From a bacterium (GTDB lineage Bacteria > Actinomycetota > Acidimicrobiia > Acidimicrobiales > CATQHL01), in the NCBI GenBank assembly GCA_028824415.1, contig JAPPDX010000060.1, positions 1-45,216 of the forward strand: a stretch of 45,216 bases of DNA. The letters run 5' to 3'. The notes under the pieces are model-generated. The model was not told the origin of the DNA. It ran no database searches and saw only the letters and a list, made by a program, of their open reading frames with translations. Positions 1-8,818 of this stretch are shown here, piece after piece; the first letter of the stretch is position 1; each line of letters starts with the position of its first letter. The translations under genes and the position numbers were made by a program.

Positions 1-396
1 GCCCGCTCCACCGGAGACCACGCCGTCATCGGCGGGCTGAACTACGGCCAAGGCTCCAGCCGGGAGCAGGCGGCACTGGCACCCCGGTCCCTCGGGCTGC
101 GGGTGGTCTTCGCCCTGGCGTACGCCCGGATCCACCACGAGAACCTGGTTCTCTTCGGCGTCCTGCCCCTCACGTTCGCCGGTCTGGGCGCCTACGAGGC
201 GCTCGAAGCCGGGGACACGCTCGTCGTTGAGGATGCACTCGGGCTGCTCTCCGCCGGAAGCGGAACCGTGCTGGAGGCCACGACCGGTCGCCGTTTCGCC
301 GTCCGCCACGACCTTTCCGCCCGCCAGGCAGAGATCGTGCGCCAGGGCGGCGCCATCAACGCGGCCCGCCGGACGGCGGCGCCTGAGCAGGCCTGA
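1..396 (+). CDS. Aconitase-family protein, C-terminal part (5' end outside window)
   Basis: The reading frame is open from base 1 to the TGA at 394-396, so only the last 131 codons are seen. The peptide contains NYGQGSSREQAALAPRSLG, the characteristic loop of the aconitase swivel (C-terminal) domain, whose serine and arginine contact substrate. It is followed by the usual ARIHHENLVLFGVLPLTF strand. Members convert citrate to isocitrate or act on related hydroxy-acids such as homocitrate or isopropylmalate; the iron-sulphur ligands lie upstream, so the exact substrate cannot be called. The stop codon overlaps the ATG of the next gene by one base (TGATG), which indicates translational coupling. 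The domain is certain; aconitate hydratase against homoaconitase or isopropylmalate isomerase is unresolved. Confidence 0.85.
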   Translation, partial: ARSTGDHAVIGGLNYGQGSSREQAALAPRSLGLRVVFALAYARIHHENLVLFGVLPLTFAGLGAYEALEAGDTLVVEDALGLLSAGSGTVLEATTGRRFAVRHDLSARQAEIVRQGGAINAARRTAAPEQA

Positions 397-1967
397 TGCT
401 CGAGCGCGACCTCGTCCTGCCGCATCTGCTGGCCGCGCGGGCCGCCGAGTGCCCCGACCGCACCTTCCTGCAGGAGGTCGACGGCCGGTCGATCTCCTAC
501 GGCGACCTGCATCGCGACACGCTTACCTGGGCGGACGCCTACCGCCGCCTGGGCGCCGAGCCCGGCGACCGCGTGGCCGTGATGCTGCCGACGGGCATCG
601 ACGCCGTGAGCGCCTGGCTGGGGCTCTCGTGGCTGCGCGCCTGGGAGGTGCCCGTCAACACGGGCTACGTGGGCCGGATGCTCCACTACCTGCTGGAGCA
701 CTCCCGCTCGAAGGTGCTGGTGACCGCCGCGGACTACCTGGAGCGCCTCGGCGACGTGGCCGACGGACTCACACACTTGGAGACGATCGTCGTTCACGAC
801 CGGGACGACGTGTCGAGCAATCTGCCTTCCCGGGTGATCGGGCGGCGCGAATTCCTCGCCGACGCAACACCCGCCGCCGACCTGGACGGCCCCGGCCCCG
901 CAGACATCGCCACCGTCATGTACACGTCCGGGACGACCGGCCCTTCCAAGGGCGTGCTGGTCCCGTGGGCACAACTCCACGCCACGGCATCCACCTCCAT
1001 CTTCACGGGCGACTTCGACGCCGACGACGCCTACTACATGCCGTTCCCGCTGTTCCACATCAGCGGCAAGGGACCCGTCTACACGTTCGCGCTGGTCGGC
1101 GGGCGCGTCGTCATGCGGCCCTCCTTCAACACCTCGGCGTTCTGGGACGACATCGGTCGCTACCGCTGTACCACGACCCTTCTGCTGGGGGCGATGGCCA
1201 ATTTCATCAACCGCCAACCCCGGCGCCCCGACGACGCCGACACGCCTCTGCACACCGTGGTGATGGTCCCGCTCATCCCCGAACTCGAGGACTTCAAGCA
1301 GCGGTTCGGCGTGCGCGTCTCCACGGCCTTCAACATGACGGAGATCAGCGTCCCGATCCACTCCGAGGGTTGGACGCTGGCGGACCTGGAGAGTTGCGGC
1401 AAGGTGCGCCCCGGCTACGAGGTGCGCGTCGTGGACACCGACGACGAGGACGTGGGACCCGGCAGGGTCGGTGAGCTGATCGTGCGGTCGCACGAGCCGT
1501 GGACACTCATGGCCGGCTACCTCGACATGCCCGAGGCGACCACGGCGGCGTGGCGCAACCTCTGGCTGCACACCGGCGACGCATTCCGCTACGACGCCGA
1601 GGGCAACTACTACTTCTTGGACCGCATCAAGGACACCATCCGCCGCCGCGGCGAGAACATCTCCTCAGCAGAGGTGGAGGTGGTCGTCAACGAGCATCCC
1701 GCCGTGCTGGAATCGGCCGCCATCGCGGTGCCCTCAGAGTGGGGCGAGGACGAGGTCAAGATCGTGATCGTGCCCCGCCCCGGCGAGACCGTCGAGCCGG
1801 CGGACTTGATCGACTTCCTGTCCCCACGCCTGCCCCGCTTCATGCTCCCCCGCTACGTCGAGGTCACCACGAGCCTCCCCAAGACCCCGACAGAGAAGGT
1901 CCGCAAGGTCGAACTCCGAGCCCAGGGCATCACGCCGACCACCTGGGACCGCGAGGCCGCCGGCTAG
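396..1967 (+). CDS. AMP-dependent acyl-CoA synthetase/ligase (CaiC-like)
   Basis: This 523-residue ANL-superfamily enzyme should adenylate a carboxylic acid and transfer it to CoA. The P-loop TSGTTGPSKG is at residues 177-186. Later come the LHTGD motif, the hinge region DRIKDTIRRRGENIS, and a C-terminal PKTPTEKVRK segment that carries the catalytic lysine (K501). Length is normal for the family. The overall look (NTGYVG, MPFPLFHISGKGP, RRRGENISSAEVE) resembles crotonobetaine/carnitine-CoA ligases, but substrate cannot be set from sequence alone. Its ATG overlaps the stop of the upstream aconitase-family gene by one base, so the two are co-translated. It converges on the MmgE/PrpD gene with only 5 bp between stops and no obvious terminator. 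Confidence 0.9.
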   Translation: MLERDLVLPHLLAARAAECPDRTFLQEVDGRSISYGDLHRDTLTWADAYRRLGAEPGDRVAVMLPTGIDAVSAWLGLSWLRAWEVPVNTGYVGRMLHYLLEHSRSKVLVTAADYLERLGDVADGLTHLETIVVHDRDDVSSNLPSRVIGRREFLADATPAADLDGPGPADIATVMYTSGTTGPSKGVLVPWAQLHATASTSIFTGDFDADDAYYMPFPLFHISGKGPVYTFALVGGRVVMRPSFNTSAFWDDIGRYRCTTTLLLGAMANFINRQPRRPDDADTPLHTVVMVPLIPELEDFKQRFGVRVSTAFNMTEISVPIHSEGWTLADLESCGKVRPGYEVRVVDTDDEDVGPGRVGELIVRSHEPWTLMAGYLDMPEATTAAWRNLWLHTGDAFRYDAEGNYYFLDRIKDTIRRRGENISSAEVEVVVNEHPAVLESAAIAVPSEWGEDEVKIVIVPRPGETVEPADLIDFLSPRLPRFMLPRYVEVTTSLPKTPTEKVRKVELRAQGITPTTWDREAAG

Positions 1968-1972
1968 CTCTG

Positions 1973-3352
1973 TCAGACAGCCAGCAGGGCCGTGAAGTCC
2001 GCCATCGCCAGGTCCGGACGAGCGAAGACCGCCGCCACGATGACCTCGAGTTGATCCCGACCGATCACGCCGGAAGCGCAGCCGGCGAGCTTGCCGAGCA
2101 GGTCGGCATCGCTCATCGGGTTGGCGATCGAACCCCTGAACGCATCGACCGAGGTCCCCTCCTGGCTCCCGTCGGAGAACTCGACCTCCAGGGAGGCGCT
2201 CTCCATACCGCGGCCGGGATCGGCGACGAACGTGACCGACTCGCGAGTCGCCAGGATGCTCCTGTCAGCGCGCGCCGCGGATTCCATCTCCCTGGCCGTG
2301 AAGCACCCGCGGTGCCATGCCGCGGCGACGCAGAAGCTCCCGTCGAACCGGGCCTGCTGATCGTCGGCAGGGACGGGGAACCGCCGTCGCCGGCTGCGGT
2401 TCACCTCGGCCACGAGCGGGGCGACCGCGAATGTCATAGAAGCGACCTGTGAACGCTTCTCCGGCGGCGTGCGGTCCAGGAGTTCCAGCGTGCAGTCCAG
2501 GGGGGCCTGGCTGATCGTCTCGGTGGGATAGCGCTTGAAGGCGATCGGACCGCAGATTCGCCAGTCGGCGCCCAGAGAGTCCAGCGTCGACGCAACGTGG
2601 GCCGGATCAGATGTCGCGACCGTCGCCAGTAGCCCGTGCTCGCCGTCGATCGCCGTAAGAGGTGCGGTGAACCCTCGCCGCGCCAGGTCCGCAGCCACGA
2701 ACCCGCTGCGAGAGGCGTCGCCGATGCGATACGCGTGGACGTCCGTTCCGAGGACCTCCAGCGGACCGGCGCCGCCCAACGCGGCGAGACCCAGGGCGCC
2801 GGCCGTCTGCTCGGCGTCCAGCCTCAGCACGGCTGCGCAGCCGGCTGCAGCCCCGACCGCCCCTGCAGCCACAGCGGGATTGAAGCCGCGTTCATAGTGC
2901 GCAGGCATCAGCATCGTCGCAACGGCCAGTTCGACTTCGACGCCGAGGGAAAGGGCGGTGAGTGCCGTGGCCAGCGAGGCTCCCGACACCTCGGCGGTGG
3001 CCTGCACCGCGGGCCAGACCGGAGCGGTGGGATGCACGAAGGCCTCGATGTGGGTCTCGTTGAAGTCCAATACCTCGAGCAGGGCACCGTTGACGAGCGC
3101 GGCCCGATCGCCGGTCGTCCGGTCCGCCGACCAGAGCAGGCGGGCGTCGCCTCCGGGCACGGCGTCGGTCGCCCAAGCCCCCAGGCGGCCGACGGCAGGA
3201 TGGCCGGCGCCGGCCAGGGAGGCTGCCACCGCGTTCAAGAGCAGTCTGCGGGTCACCTGCTGCACTGATTCGGGCAGGGACGCCTTCCGGTGGGCAGTCA
3301 CGAAGTCCGCCAGACATCCCGTCACCGTCGGTTGGGTGGGGATCGCGTCCAT
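1973..3352 (-). CDS. MmgE/PrpD family protein
   Basis: This is a 459-residue member of the MmgE/PrpD family, which includes 2-methylcitrate dehydratase and cis-aconitate decarboxylase. Visible hallmarks are the N-terminal helical region LADFVTAHRKASLPESV, the segment ALVNGALLEVLDFNETH that carries the conserved D/H pair, and KRYPTETISQAPLD in the second domain. The frame is open further upstream to 3838, but that part only mirrors the opposite gene. I chose ATG 3352 (MDAIPTQ) because family homology begins there and because a TACCAT box ends exactly 6 nt upstream, suggesting a leaderless transcript. It is divergent from the flavoprotein gene. Substrate is not predictable; many family members handle tricarboxylates or branched hydroxy-acids. 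Confidence 0.88.
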   Translation of the reverse strand: MDAIPTQPTVTGCLADFVTAHRKASLPESVQQVTRRLLLNAVAASLAGAGHPAVGRLGAWATDAVPGGDARLLWSADRTTGDRAALVNGALLEVLDFNETHIEAFVHPTAPVWPAVQATAEVSGASLATALTALSLGVEVELAVATMLMPAHYERGFNPAVAAGAVGAAAGCAAVLRLDAEQTAGALGLAALGGAGPLEVLGTDVHAYRIGDASRSGFVAADLARRGFTAPLTAIDGEHGLLATVATSDPAHVASTLDSLGADWRICGPIAFKRYPTETISQAPLDCTLELLDRTPPEKRSQVASMTFAVAPLVAEVNRSRRRRFPVPADDQQARFDGSFCVAAAWHRGCFTAREMESAARADRSILATRESVTFVADPGRGMESASLEVEFSDGSQEGTSVDAFRGSIANPMSDADLLGKLAGCASGVIGRDQLEVIVAAVFARPDLAMADFTALLAV

Positions 3353-3358
3353 CGGCCA

Positions 3359-3364
3359 ATGGTA
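3359..3364 (-). promoter_or_regulatory. -10 box TACCAT, leaderless promoter of the MmgE/PrpD gene
   Basis: On the minus strand TACCAT is followed by exactly 6 nt and then the ATG at 3352, so transcription would begin at or next to the start codon. No convincing -35 is visible. The same geometry recurs at other genes in the window. Confidence 0.45.
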
Positions 3365-3475
3365 CGGTCGCTGTTCCGGCATCGCCGGATGCGGCAAGCG
3401 CGGGAGGTCGGACGCGTCCGGCTCTCCCCTCCTCCCGCACTGGGCGTTGCTCGACATCGACGATTGGGAGCACTC

Positions 3476-5104
3476 GTGGCGGCTCGCGAATGCGATCTCC
3501 TCTGCATCGGGGGCGGACTCGGCGGGCTCGCCGCTGCTCTGCGTGCGGCCGACGCCGGACTCGAGGCGCTCATTGTCGAGAAGTCGCCGCTCATCGGCGG
3601 TGTCGCCGCCTACAGCGGCGGCGTGGTCTGGGTCGGCAACAACCACCTGCAGCGCCGGGCCGGTCTCGAGGACAGCGCGGAGGTCGCCGCCGCGTACCTT
3701 CGCTGGGTCGCACGTGACGCCGGCGCGTTCGACGAGGACCTCCTGACCACGTTCGTCCGGCGCGCTCCTGAGGCGGTGGAGTACTTCGATGGCCTCGGCG
3801 TGCGCTTCCAGAGCACCGGGCTGGGCGACCAGTACCACCCCGATGCTCCGGGATCGGTGCCGGGTGGCCGGATCCTGGAGGTCACCGTCGACGGCGAGGC
3901 TCTCGGACCTTGGCGAGACAGGTGCCGCAGTTCACCGCATTTCCGCCTCCTCGGCTTGACCCATGACGAGGTGCGCCGAGCCGGCGGTGACCTGGTCGCA
4001 GGTGAGGTTCTCGCCGAGTTGCACCGGCAGCGCCGCGAGCGCGACTTCTGGACCTGGGGTCCCGGACTCTCCGCCGCGTTCGCCGCCGCGGCTCTCGTGC
4101 AGCAGCGAGTGCCGATCCTGCTGGAGGCGCGCTGCGTCGAACTTGTCCACAGCGGAGACCGGGTCTCGGGGGCCGTCGTCGAGGTGAAGGGCGAACGCCG
4201 AGAGATCCGCGCTCGGCGAGGGGTGCTTGTCGCCACGGGCAGCTACGGCAACGCGCCGTTCGCGGCCGAGTTGGAGGGATTGCCGGAGATCTTCGAGGCC
4301 TCTCCGCCTGTGCTGCACGGCGACGCCCTGGCGCTCGCCGAACCCACCGGGGCTGTCCGGGCACGCGCCGGGCAGGCGTTCACGATCTTCGGCTACGAGA
4401 GCCCGACCGAGCGCCATCCCGGGACGGACCGGCCGCTGCACCGCGAGCTGTCGCGGGCACTCGGGCTGCCTCACGCCATCGTCGTGAACCGGACAGGGCG
4501 ACGCTTCGGCGACGAGAGCTTCTACGGGTTCCTGCTACGCGCTGTGAAGGAACGCGACGCCGCGGGGCAGTTCCCCAACTACCCGTGCTATCTCATCGGC
4601 GACAACCGGTACCGCACCCGCTACCGCCTCGGCGACGGCGAGGAATGGCCTGCCGATCTGCCGCAGGCGCAGCAGCTCGACGAACTCGCCAAGACCCTTG
4701 GCATCGATCCGGATGGCCTCACCGCACAGGTGGCGGCGTTCAACGACGGCGCCGAGGAGGGGAACGACCCGGCCTTCGGTCGAGGCACACTCCCCTACAG
4801 CCGGCTCCGGGCGGGTGATCCCAACCAGTCACCCAACCCCAACCTGGGTTCGCTGCGCGAGCCGCCCTTCTGGGCACTCCCACTGAAGCTGCTGGGCACA
4901 GGCATCTACTCCGAGGGCCTGCTGATCAACACCGCCGCGCAGGTGCTGACCGAGGATCGTCGTCCCATCGACGGCCTGTACGCCACGGGCAACGCCGCCG
5001 CCTACACCGAACAGCCCGCCTACGTGGGCGGCCTGGCCAACGCCCGCGCCATCACCTACGCCTACCTCGCGGCCGGCCACGCCGGATCGGATATCGGCCG
5101 CTGA
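3476..5104 (+). CDS. FAD-dependent oxidoreductase, fumarate reductase/KstD-like flavoprotein
   Basis: The frame is open from 3290, but family homology starts at GTG 3476, preceded by a GGGAG ribosome site at 3466-3470. That gives 542 residues. The N terminus DLLCIGGGLGGLAAALRAADAG is a classic FAD Rossmann motif. It is followed by GGVAAYSGGVVWVGNNH, the glycine-rich stretch shared with 3-ketosteroid delta-1-dehydrogenases and fumarate-reductase flavoproteins. Other family features are VVNRTGRRFGDESFYG and the C-terminal FAD-closing segment GLYATGNAAAYTEQPAYVGG. It probably catalyses a flavin-dependent dehydrogenation or reduction of an unsaturated ketone or acid. Steroid as substrate is only a guess. 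It diverges from the MmgE/PrpD gene across 123 bp and converges on the molybdenum hydroxylase. Confidence 0.85.
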   Translation: MAARECDLLCIGGGLGGLAAALRAADAGLEALIVEKSPLIGGVAAYSGGVVWVGNNHLQRRAGLEDSAEVAAAYLRWVARDAGAFDEDLLTTFVRRAPEAVEYFDGLGVRFQSTGLGDQYHPDAPGSVPGGRILEVTVDGEALGPWRDRCRSSPHFRLLGLTHDEVRRAGGDLVAGEVLAELHRQRRERDFWTWGPGLSAAFAAAALVQQRVPILLEARCVELVHSGDRVSGAVVEVKGERREIRARRGVLVATGSYGNAPFAAELEGLPEIFEASPPVLHGDALALAEPTGAVRARAGQAFTIFGYESPTERHPGTDRPLHRELSRALGLPHAIVVNRTGRRFGDESFYGFLLRAVKERDAAGQFPNYPCYLIGDNRYRTRYRLGDGEEWPADLPQAQQLDELAKTLGIDPDGLTAQVAAFNDGAEEGNDPAFGRGTLPYSRLRAGDPNQSPNPNLGSLREPPFWALPLKLLGTGIYSEGLLINTAAQVLTEDRRPIDGLYATGNAAAYTEQPAYVGGLANARAITYAYLAAGHAGSDIGR

Positions 5105-5126
5105 GCGACGGCGGCCGGCGGAGGCG

Positions 5127-7478
5127 TCAGGCCGGCTGCTGCAGGGTCCGCCAGATCCGTTCGGGCGAGAGCGGGGTGGCGAGCGTCTCGCCGGTCGTCC
5201 CGGCTCCGGCAAGGGCATCCAGGACTGCATTGAGCACGCAGGAGAAGGCGGCGTTGGTGCCGCCCTCGCCCATGCCCTTCATGCCGCCGGGCGTGTACGG
5301 CGACGGCGTCTGTTGGTGTTCGACGGTGAAGCCCGGCAGGACGTCGGTTGTGGGAACGAGGTAGTCGGCGAGCGTGGTGGTGCGGGGCTGGCCGCTGGCG
5401 TCGTAGACGATCTCCTCGCTGAGTGCCGCCCCGATCCCCTGGGCTGCGCCGCCGTGCACCTGTCCGTGCACGATCACCGGATTCACCACCGTGCCGCAGT
5501 CCAACACCACCACATAGTCGGTGATCTCGACGCTGCCAAGCTCGGGGTCCACGGCCACTGAGCAGGCGTGGGTGCAGAACGAGAATGTGGGGCTCGGCGG
5601 GTCGAAGATGTACGAGGCGGTCAACCCGGGCGGCAAACCTTCGGGCAGCCCGAAACCGCGGTGGGCCGCCGCTGCCACTTCGGCGAGAGGCACCGAGGCG
5701 GCGGTGCCCGCGACGGTGACCTGCCCGCCGGCGAGGGTCAGGTCGGCGGGGTTGGCCTCCAACATGTCTGCGGCAATGGCCCGGATCCGCCCGGCCAGCT
5801 CGCGGGCCGCCACGACCGCCGAGCCGCCACCCAGCGCCATCGAGCGGGAGGCCGCCGTGCCGAAGGCCGAGTACGGGGTGATGTCGGTGTCGCCGTGGAT
5901 CACTTCCACGTCGGCGGGGTCGACACCCAACTCGTCGGCCAGCAGCTGTGCCAGCGTGGTCTCCAGACCCTGACCGTGCGGCGAGGTGCCCGTGTAGAGG
6001 CGCACACTGGCGTCGGGTTCCATCCGCACCACGGCGCTCTCGTAGCCCCCGATGCGTATGCCCAGGATCTCGTTCAGATAGCTAGGCCCCACCCCCGAGA
6101 GTTGCACGTGCGAGGCGTAGCCGACTCCCCGGAGCCGGCCATCATCCGCCGGTGCATCGGTGGCGAGGCGGCTCTCGATGAGCTCCCGGGCGCGGCGCAG
6201 CGGGGTGGCGTAGTCGCCATTGTCGTAGGTGACGTGCGTGCGGGTGGTGTAGGGCTGCTCGGCGGGGCGGATCATGTTCTGCTCACGCAGCTCGGCGGGA
6301 TGGCGACCCAGCGCCCGTGCCACCAACTCCACCGCCCGCTCGCCGATGAGAGCGGCCTGGGTCTGGCCGAAACCCCGGTAGGCGCCGGTGGGCATGGTGT
6401 TGGTGGCCACCAGTCGACCTGTGCCCCGCACGGCGTCCCACCGGTAGGGGCCCGGGGCCATGCCGAGGGCCACGAACAGCGGACCGCCGGAGAAGACGCT
6501 GCACTGGGCGCCGGCATTGCGCACGGCGTCGACCCGCAGGCCGCGAAGCGTGCCGTCGTCGTCGAAGGCCACGTCCACATCGCAGATCTCGCCACGAGCG
6601 TGAGTGGTGGCGAGCAGCGACTCAGTGCGGGACTCGGCCCACAGCACCGGGCGCCCCAGAACCAGAGCGGCGATCACCACCATCAGCTCGTCCTCGTAGA
6701 AGTGGTCCTTAAGGCCGAAACCGCCACCCACGGCGGGCGCCACCACCCGAACCCGATGCTGCGGCAGGCCAAGCACCGCACAGATGGCGTCTCGCGCTGC
6801 GTGTGGCGCCTGGGTCGACGTGTGCACCACCAGCTTGCCGCCCGGCTCGGCGTGGGCCAGGACGCCGCGGCCTTCCATGGGGACGCCGCTGAGGCGTCCG
6901 ACCACCAGCCGGGTGTGCAGGCGACGGTCGGCTGCGACGAAGACCTCCTCGGTGTGTTCCGCGTCGTCCCCGGCGGTGCAGGCGCCGAGCAGGTTCCCCT
7001 CCACGCCGTCCCACAGTTGCGGCGCCCCCTCCGACAGCGCCGCGTGCGGGTCCGTCACCGCCGTCAACTCACGGATCAGCGGGATGACCCCCTCGGCGGC
7101 ATCGGCCGCGGCGGCTGCGGTCCCGGCGGCGACCACGGCAACCGGCTGGCCGGCGTAGCGCACCCGGTCGTCGAGGAGCGGCGTGGCCACCTGGTGCTGG
7201 TTGGCGAGGTGCCAGAGCACCGGGAAGGCGCCCGGAGCCCGGTCGCGCAACTCCTCGGAGCCGATGAGGCGGGCTCCGGCGGGCAGGTCATCGACCTCCA
7301 GTCCCTCCAGGGCACCATGCGCCAGCGGGCTGCGGATCACGGCGGCGTGCTGCACGCCGTCCATCGAGTTCGCCACGTCGGCGAGGTAGTGAGCGCTGCC
7401 GCGCAGCATCACCTCGTCGTTGACCCGCGGGATGCTGCGGCCGACGAAGCGGGCACTCATCTGGGCCGATCCATCCAT
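5127..7478 (-). CDS. Xanthine dehydrogenase/CO dehydrogenase family, molybdopterin-binding large subunit
   Basis: This is a 783-residue molybdenum hydroxylase large subunit. It has an N-terminal a/b-hammerhead domain (RVNDEVMLRGSAHYLADV) and then the Moco-binding half with GGGFGLKDHFYEDE, TGAYRGFGQTQAALIGERAVE and the C-terminal GMKGMGEGGTNAAF, whose glutamate is the usual catalytic base. The active-site loop reads AYRGFGQ, not the AYRCSFR of form I CO dehydrogenase, so it is probably a xanthine/aldehyde/aromatic hydroxylase type. The chosen start is ATG 7478 (MDGSAQMSARFVG); the open frame upstream shows no homology. A 2Fe-2S small subunit and an FAD subunit are normally encoded next to it, but neither is present. 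It lies 34 bp downstream of the MFS gene on the same strand. Confidence 0.9.
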   Translation of the reverse strand: MDGSAQMSARFVGRSIPRVNDEVMLRGSAHYLADVANSMDGVQHAAVIRSPLAHGALEGLEVDDLPAGARLIGSEELRDRAPGAFPVLWHLANQHQVATPLLDDRVRYAGQPVAVVAAGTAAAAADAAEGVIPLIRELTAVTDPHAALSEGAPQLWDGVEGNLLGACTAGDDAEHTEEVFVAADRRLHTRLVVGRLSGVPMEGRGVLAHAEPGGKLVVHTSTQAPHAARDAICAVLGLPQHRVRVVAPAVGGGFGLKDHFYEDELMVVIAALVLGRPVLWAESRTESLLATTHARGEICDVDVAFDDDGTLRGLRVDAVRNAGAQCSVFSGGPLFVALGMAPGPYRWDAVRGTGRLVATNTMPTGAYRGFGQTQAALIGERAVELVARALGRHPAELREQNMIRPAEQPYTTRTHVTYDNGDYATPLRRARELIESRLATDAPADDGRLRGVGYASHVQLSGVGPSYLNEILGIRIGGYESAVVRMEPDASVRLYTGTSPHGQGLETTLAQLLADELGVDPADVEVIHGDTDITPYSAFGTAASRSMALGGGSAVVAARELAGRIRAIAADMLEANPADLTLAGGQVTVAGTAASVPLAEVAAAAHRGFGLPEGLPPGLTASYIFDPPSPTFSFCTHACSVAVDPELGSVEITDYVVVLDCGTVVNPVIVHGQVHGGAAQGIGAALSEEIVYDASGQPRTTTLADYLVPTTDVLPGFTVEHQQTPSPYTPGGMKGMGEGGTNAAFSCVLNAVLDALAGAGTTGETLATPLSPERIWRTLQQPA

Positions 7479-7512
7479 GGTCCGCCGCAGAGTAGTGCCC
7501 GGGGTTCGACTC

Positions 7513-8694
7513 TCAATCCGCCGGCGCGATCCGCCCGGCCTGGCGGAACGCCAGCGCCGCGACGCCCAGCAGGATCCCGAGGATGAGCCAGCCCCACTCG
7601 TAAGAGCCCACGCCGTCCACGAAGGCCCCGAAGGCCACCGGCGAGACGAGCGCACCCAGGTAGTAGCCGGTCATGGTGGCGGCGGTGGCCCGGGCGACCG
7701 CCGGGCCGGCCCGATCGACCACGGCGGCGTGCATCGTGCCGATGCTGGCGAACTGCAGGATGATCCCGCCGAGGACGCCCACCATCGCAACCCCCAAGCC
7801 GAGGACTTGACCGCCGGCCAGCAGCAGGCACGAGATGCCGGTTCCCGCCACGAGCGCCACGAGCAGGCGGATCCGCCGGTGCGCACCCAAACGGTCGGCG
7901 CCAACGCCGGTGCTGACCATGGCCACAGCGCCCACCGCGGAGGACGCCCCCACGAGGATCCCCGCCCATGTCGCTGAGAGACCGAGGGATTCCTCGGCGT
8001 ACGGAACCGTCCAGGACAACAACGGCTGAGCACCGGCGATGAGGCAGAACGCCGCCACCGGGAACCACACGAACCCCTTCGGCAGGCGGTGCGACCGGCG
8101 CCGCAGCAGTTCGTGCGGGTCGCCCGTGTCATCGCGCAGGACCCCCAGCGCCACCACGGCCATCACCGCGCCGCCCGCCCCGAGACCGCCGTACACCCAC
8201 CGCCAATCCCAGCGATCGGCGACGCTGGGCGCGACGGCAGCGGTGAGGGCACTCATCAGGAGGATTCCCGAGCTCCGCGTCGACAGGGCCACCGCTCGCC
8301 GGCGCGGGGTCACGGCTCCGGCGACGGCGACGTTCGTCCCCACGTTGTTGAGCGAATACCCGAGTCCTGCCAGCACCCCCGCCACGGGCAGAGGCGCGTA
8401 GCCACCGACACCGGCCGCCAGAGCGGAGGCCGCCACAACAAACGCCATCCCCCCGACCACCGTGAAGCGACCACCGATTCGATCGCAGACCCGCCCGGCC
8501 GCCAGGGACGCCACGCCGGCGCAACCGAAGTAGAGGCTCACCAGCAGACCCACGTGCCAGCGGTCGATGCCCAGGTCGGCCCTCAGCGCAGTGGCCATGA
8601 ACCCTGGCACGTAGCCGTACGCCGAGTTGAAGGCAATCGCCAGGGTGCAGGAACCGACGACGACCGCCGGAGGCCGGAGGCGGGCCGGGCTCAA
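7513..8694 (-). CDS. MFS transporter, paralogue 1 of 3
   Basis: This is a 393-residue major facilitator with about 12 hydrophobic segments in two halves. The segment GYVPGFMATALRADLGIDRWHVGLL near the N terminus and the later DRAGPAVARATAATMTGYYLGA are shared almost position by position with two other MFS genes in this window (31146-32426 and 34331-35527), so the three are paralogues. The frame has only a TTG (8694) available as N-terminal start. It is followed by the molybdenum hydroxylase on the same strand, so it may import that enzyme's substrate. Substrate is unknown. Divergent or adjacent genes give no further hint. Confidence 0.85.
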   Translation of the reverse strand: MSPARLRPPAVVVGSCTLAIAFNSAYGYVPGFMATALRADLGIDRWHVGLLVSLYFGCAGVASLAAGRVCDRIGGRFTVVGGMAFVVAASALAAGVGGYAPLPVAGVLAGLGYSLNNVGTNVAVAGAVTPRRRAVALSTRSSGILLMSALTAAVAPSVADRWDWRWVYGGLGAGGAVMAVVALGVLRDDTGDPHELLRRRSHRLPKGFVWFPVAAFCLIAGAQPLLSWTVPYAEESLGLSATWAGILVGASSAVGAVAMVSTGVGADRLGAHRRIRLLVALVAGTGISCLLLAGGQVLGLGVAMVGVLGGIILQFASIGTMHAAVVDRAGPAVARATAATMTGYYLGALVSPVAFGAFVDGVGSYEWGWLILGILLGVAALAFRQAGRIAPAD

Positions 8695-8718
8695 CTCTCG
8701 TCGCCCAGTTCAGGGATA

Positions 8719-8738
8719 CCCGTGCCCATGAGCACGGG
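8719..8738. other. Hairpin-forming inverted repeat between the NACHT gene and the MFS gene
   Basis: CCCGTGC (8719-8725) and GCACGGG (8732-8738) form a perfect 7-bp stem with a 6-nt loop. It lies 80 nt after the stop of the NACHT-like gene and 25 nt before the MFS start. No T-rich tail follows on the minus strand, so intrinsic termination is unlikely; an operator or RNA structure is possible. The rest of 8695-8818 shows nothing I can name. Confidence 0.35.
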
Positions 8739-8818
8739 CTGACCGTCATGTGCCGCCATCATTGGTCCGCGAGCCATTCATCCGCAGTCTCGCCGATCAG
8801 CGGACGCCGTATCCGGAG

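Noticed and set aside
192-1571. Long minus-strand open frame opposite the acyl-CoA ligase, and similar long frames opposite the molybdenum hydroxylase (5568-7586), the first deaminase (14264-15595), the ABC-F gene (20782-22776) and the mutase (23449-24675)
   Set aside because: They mirror strongly G/C-ending codons of recognised genes, have low-complexity composition and no motifs. The opposite strand holds clear protein families.
5127-7478. Aerobic CO dehydrogenase (CoxL) assignment
   Set aside because: The active-site loop is AYRGFGQ without the cysteine of form I CoxL, and partner subunits are absent.
8719-8738. Terminator of the NACHT-like gene
   Set aside because: A good 7-bp stem, but no T-rich tail on the minus strand and 80 nt distance; kept only as an unassigned hairpin.
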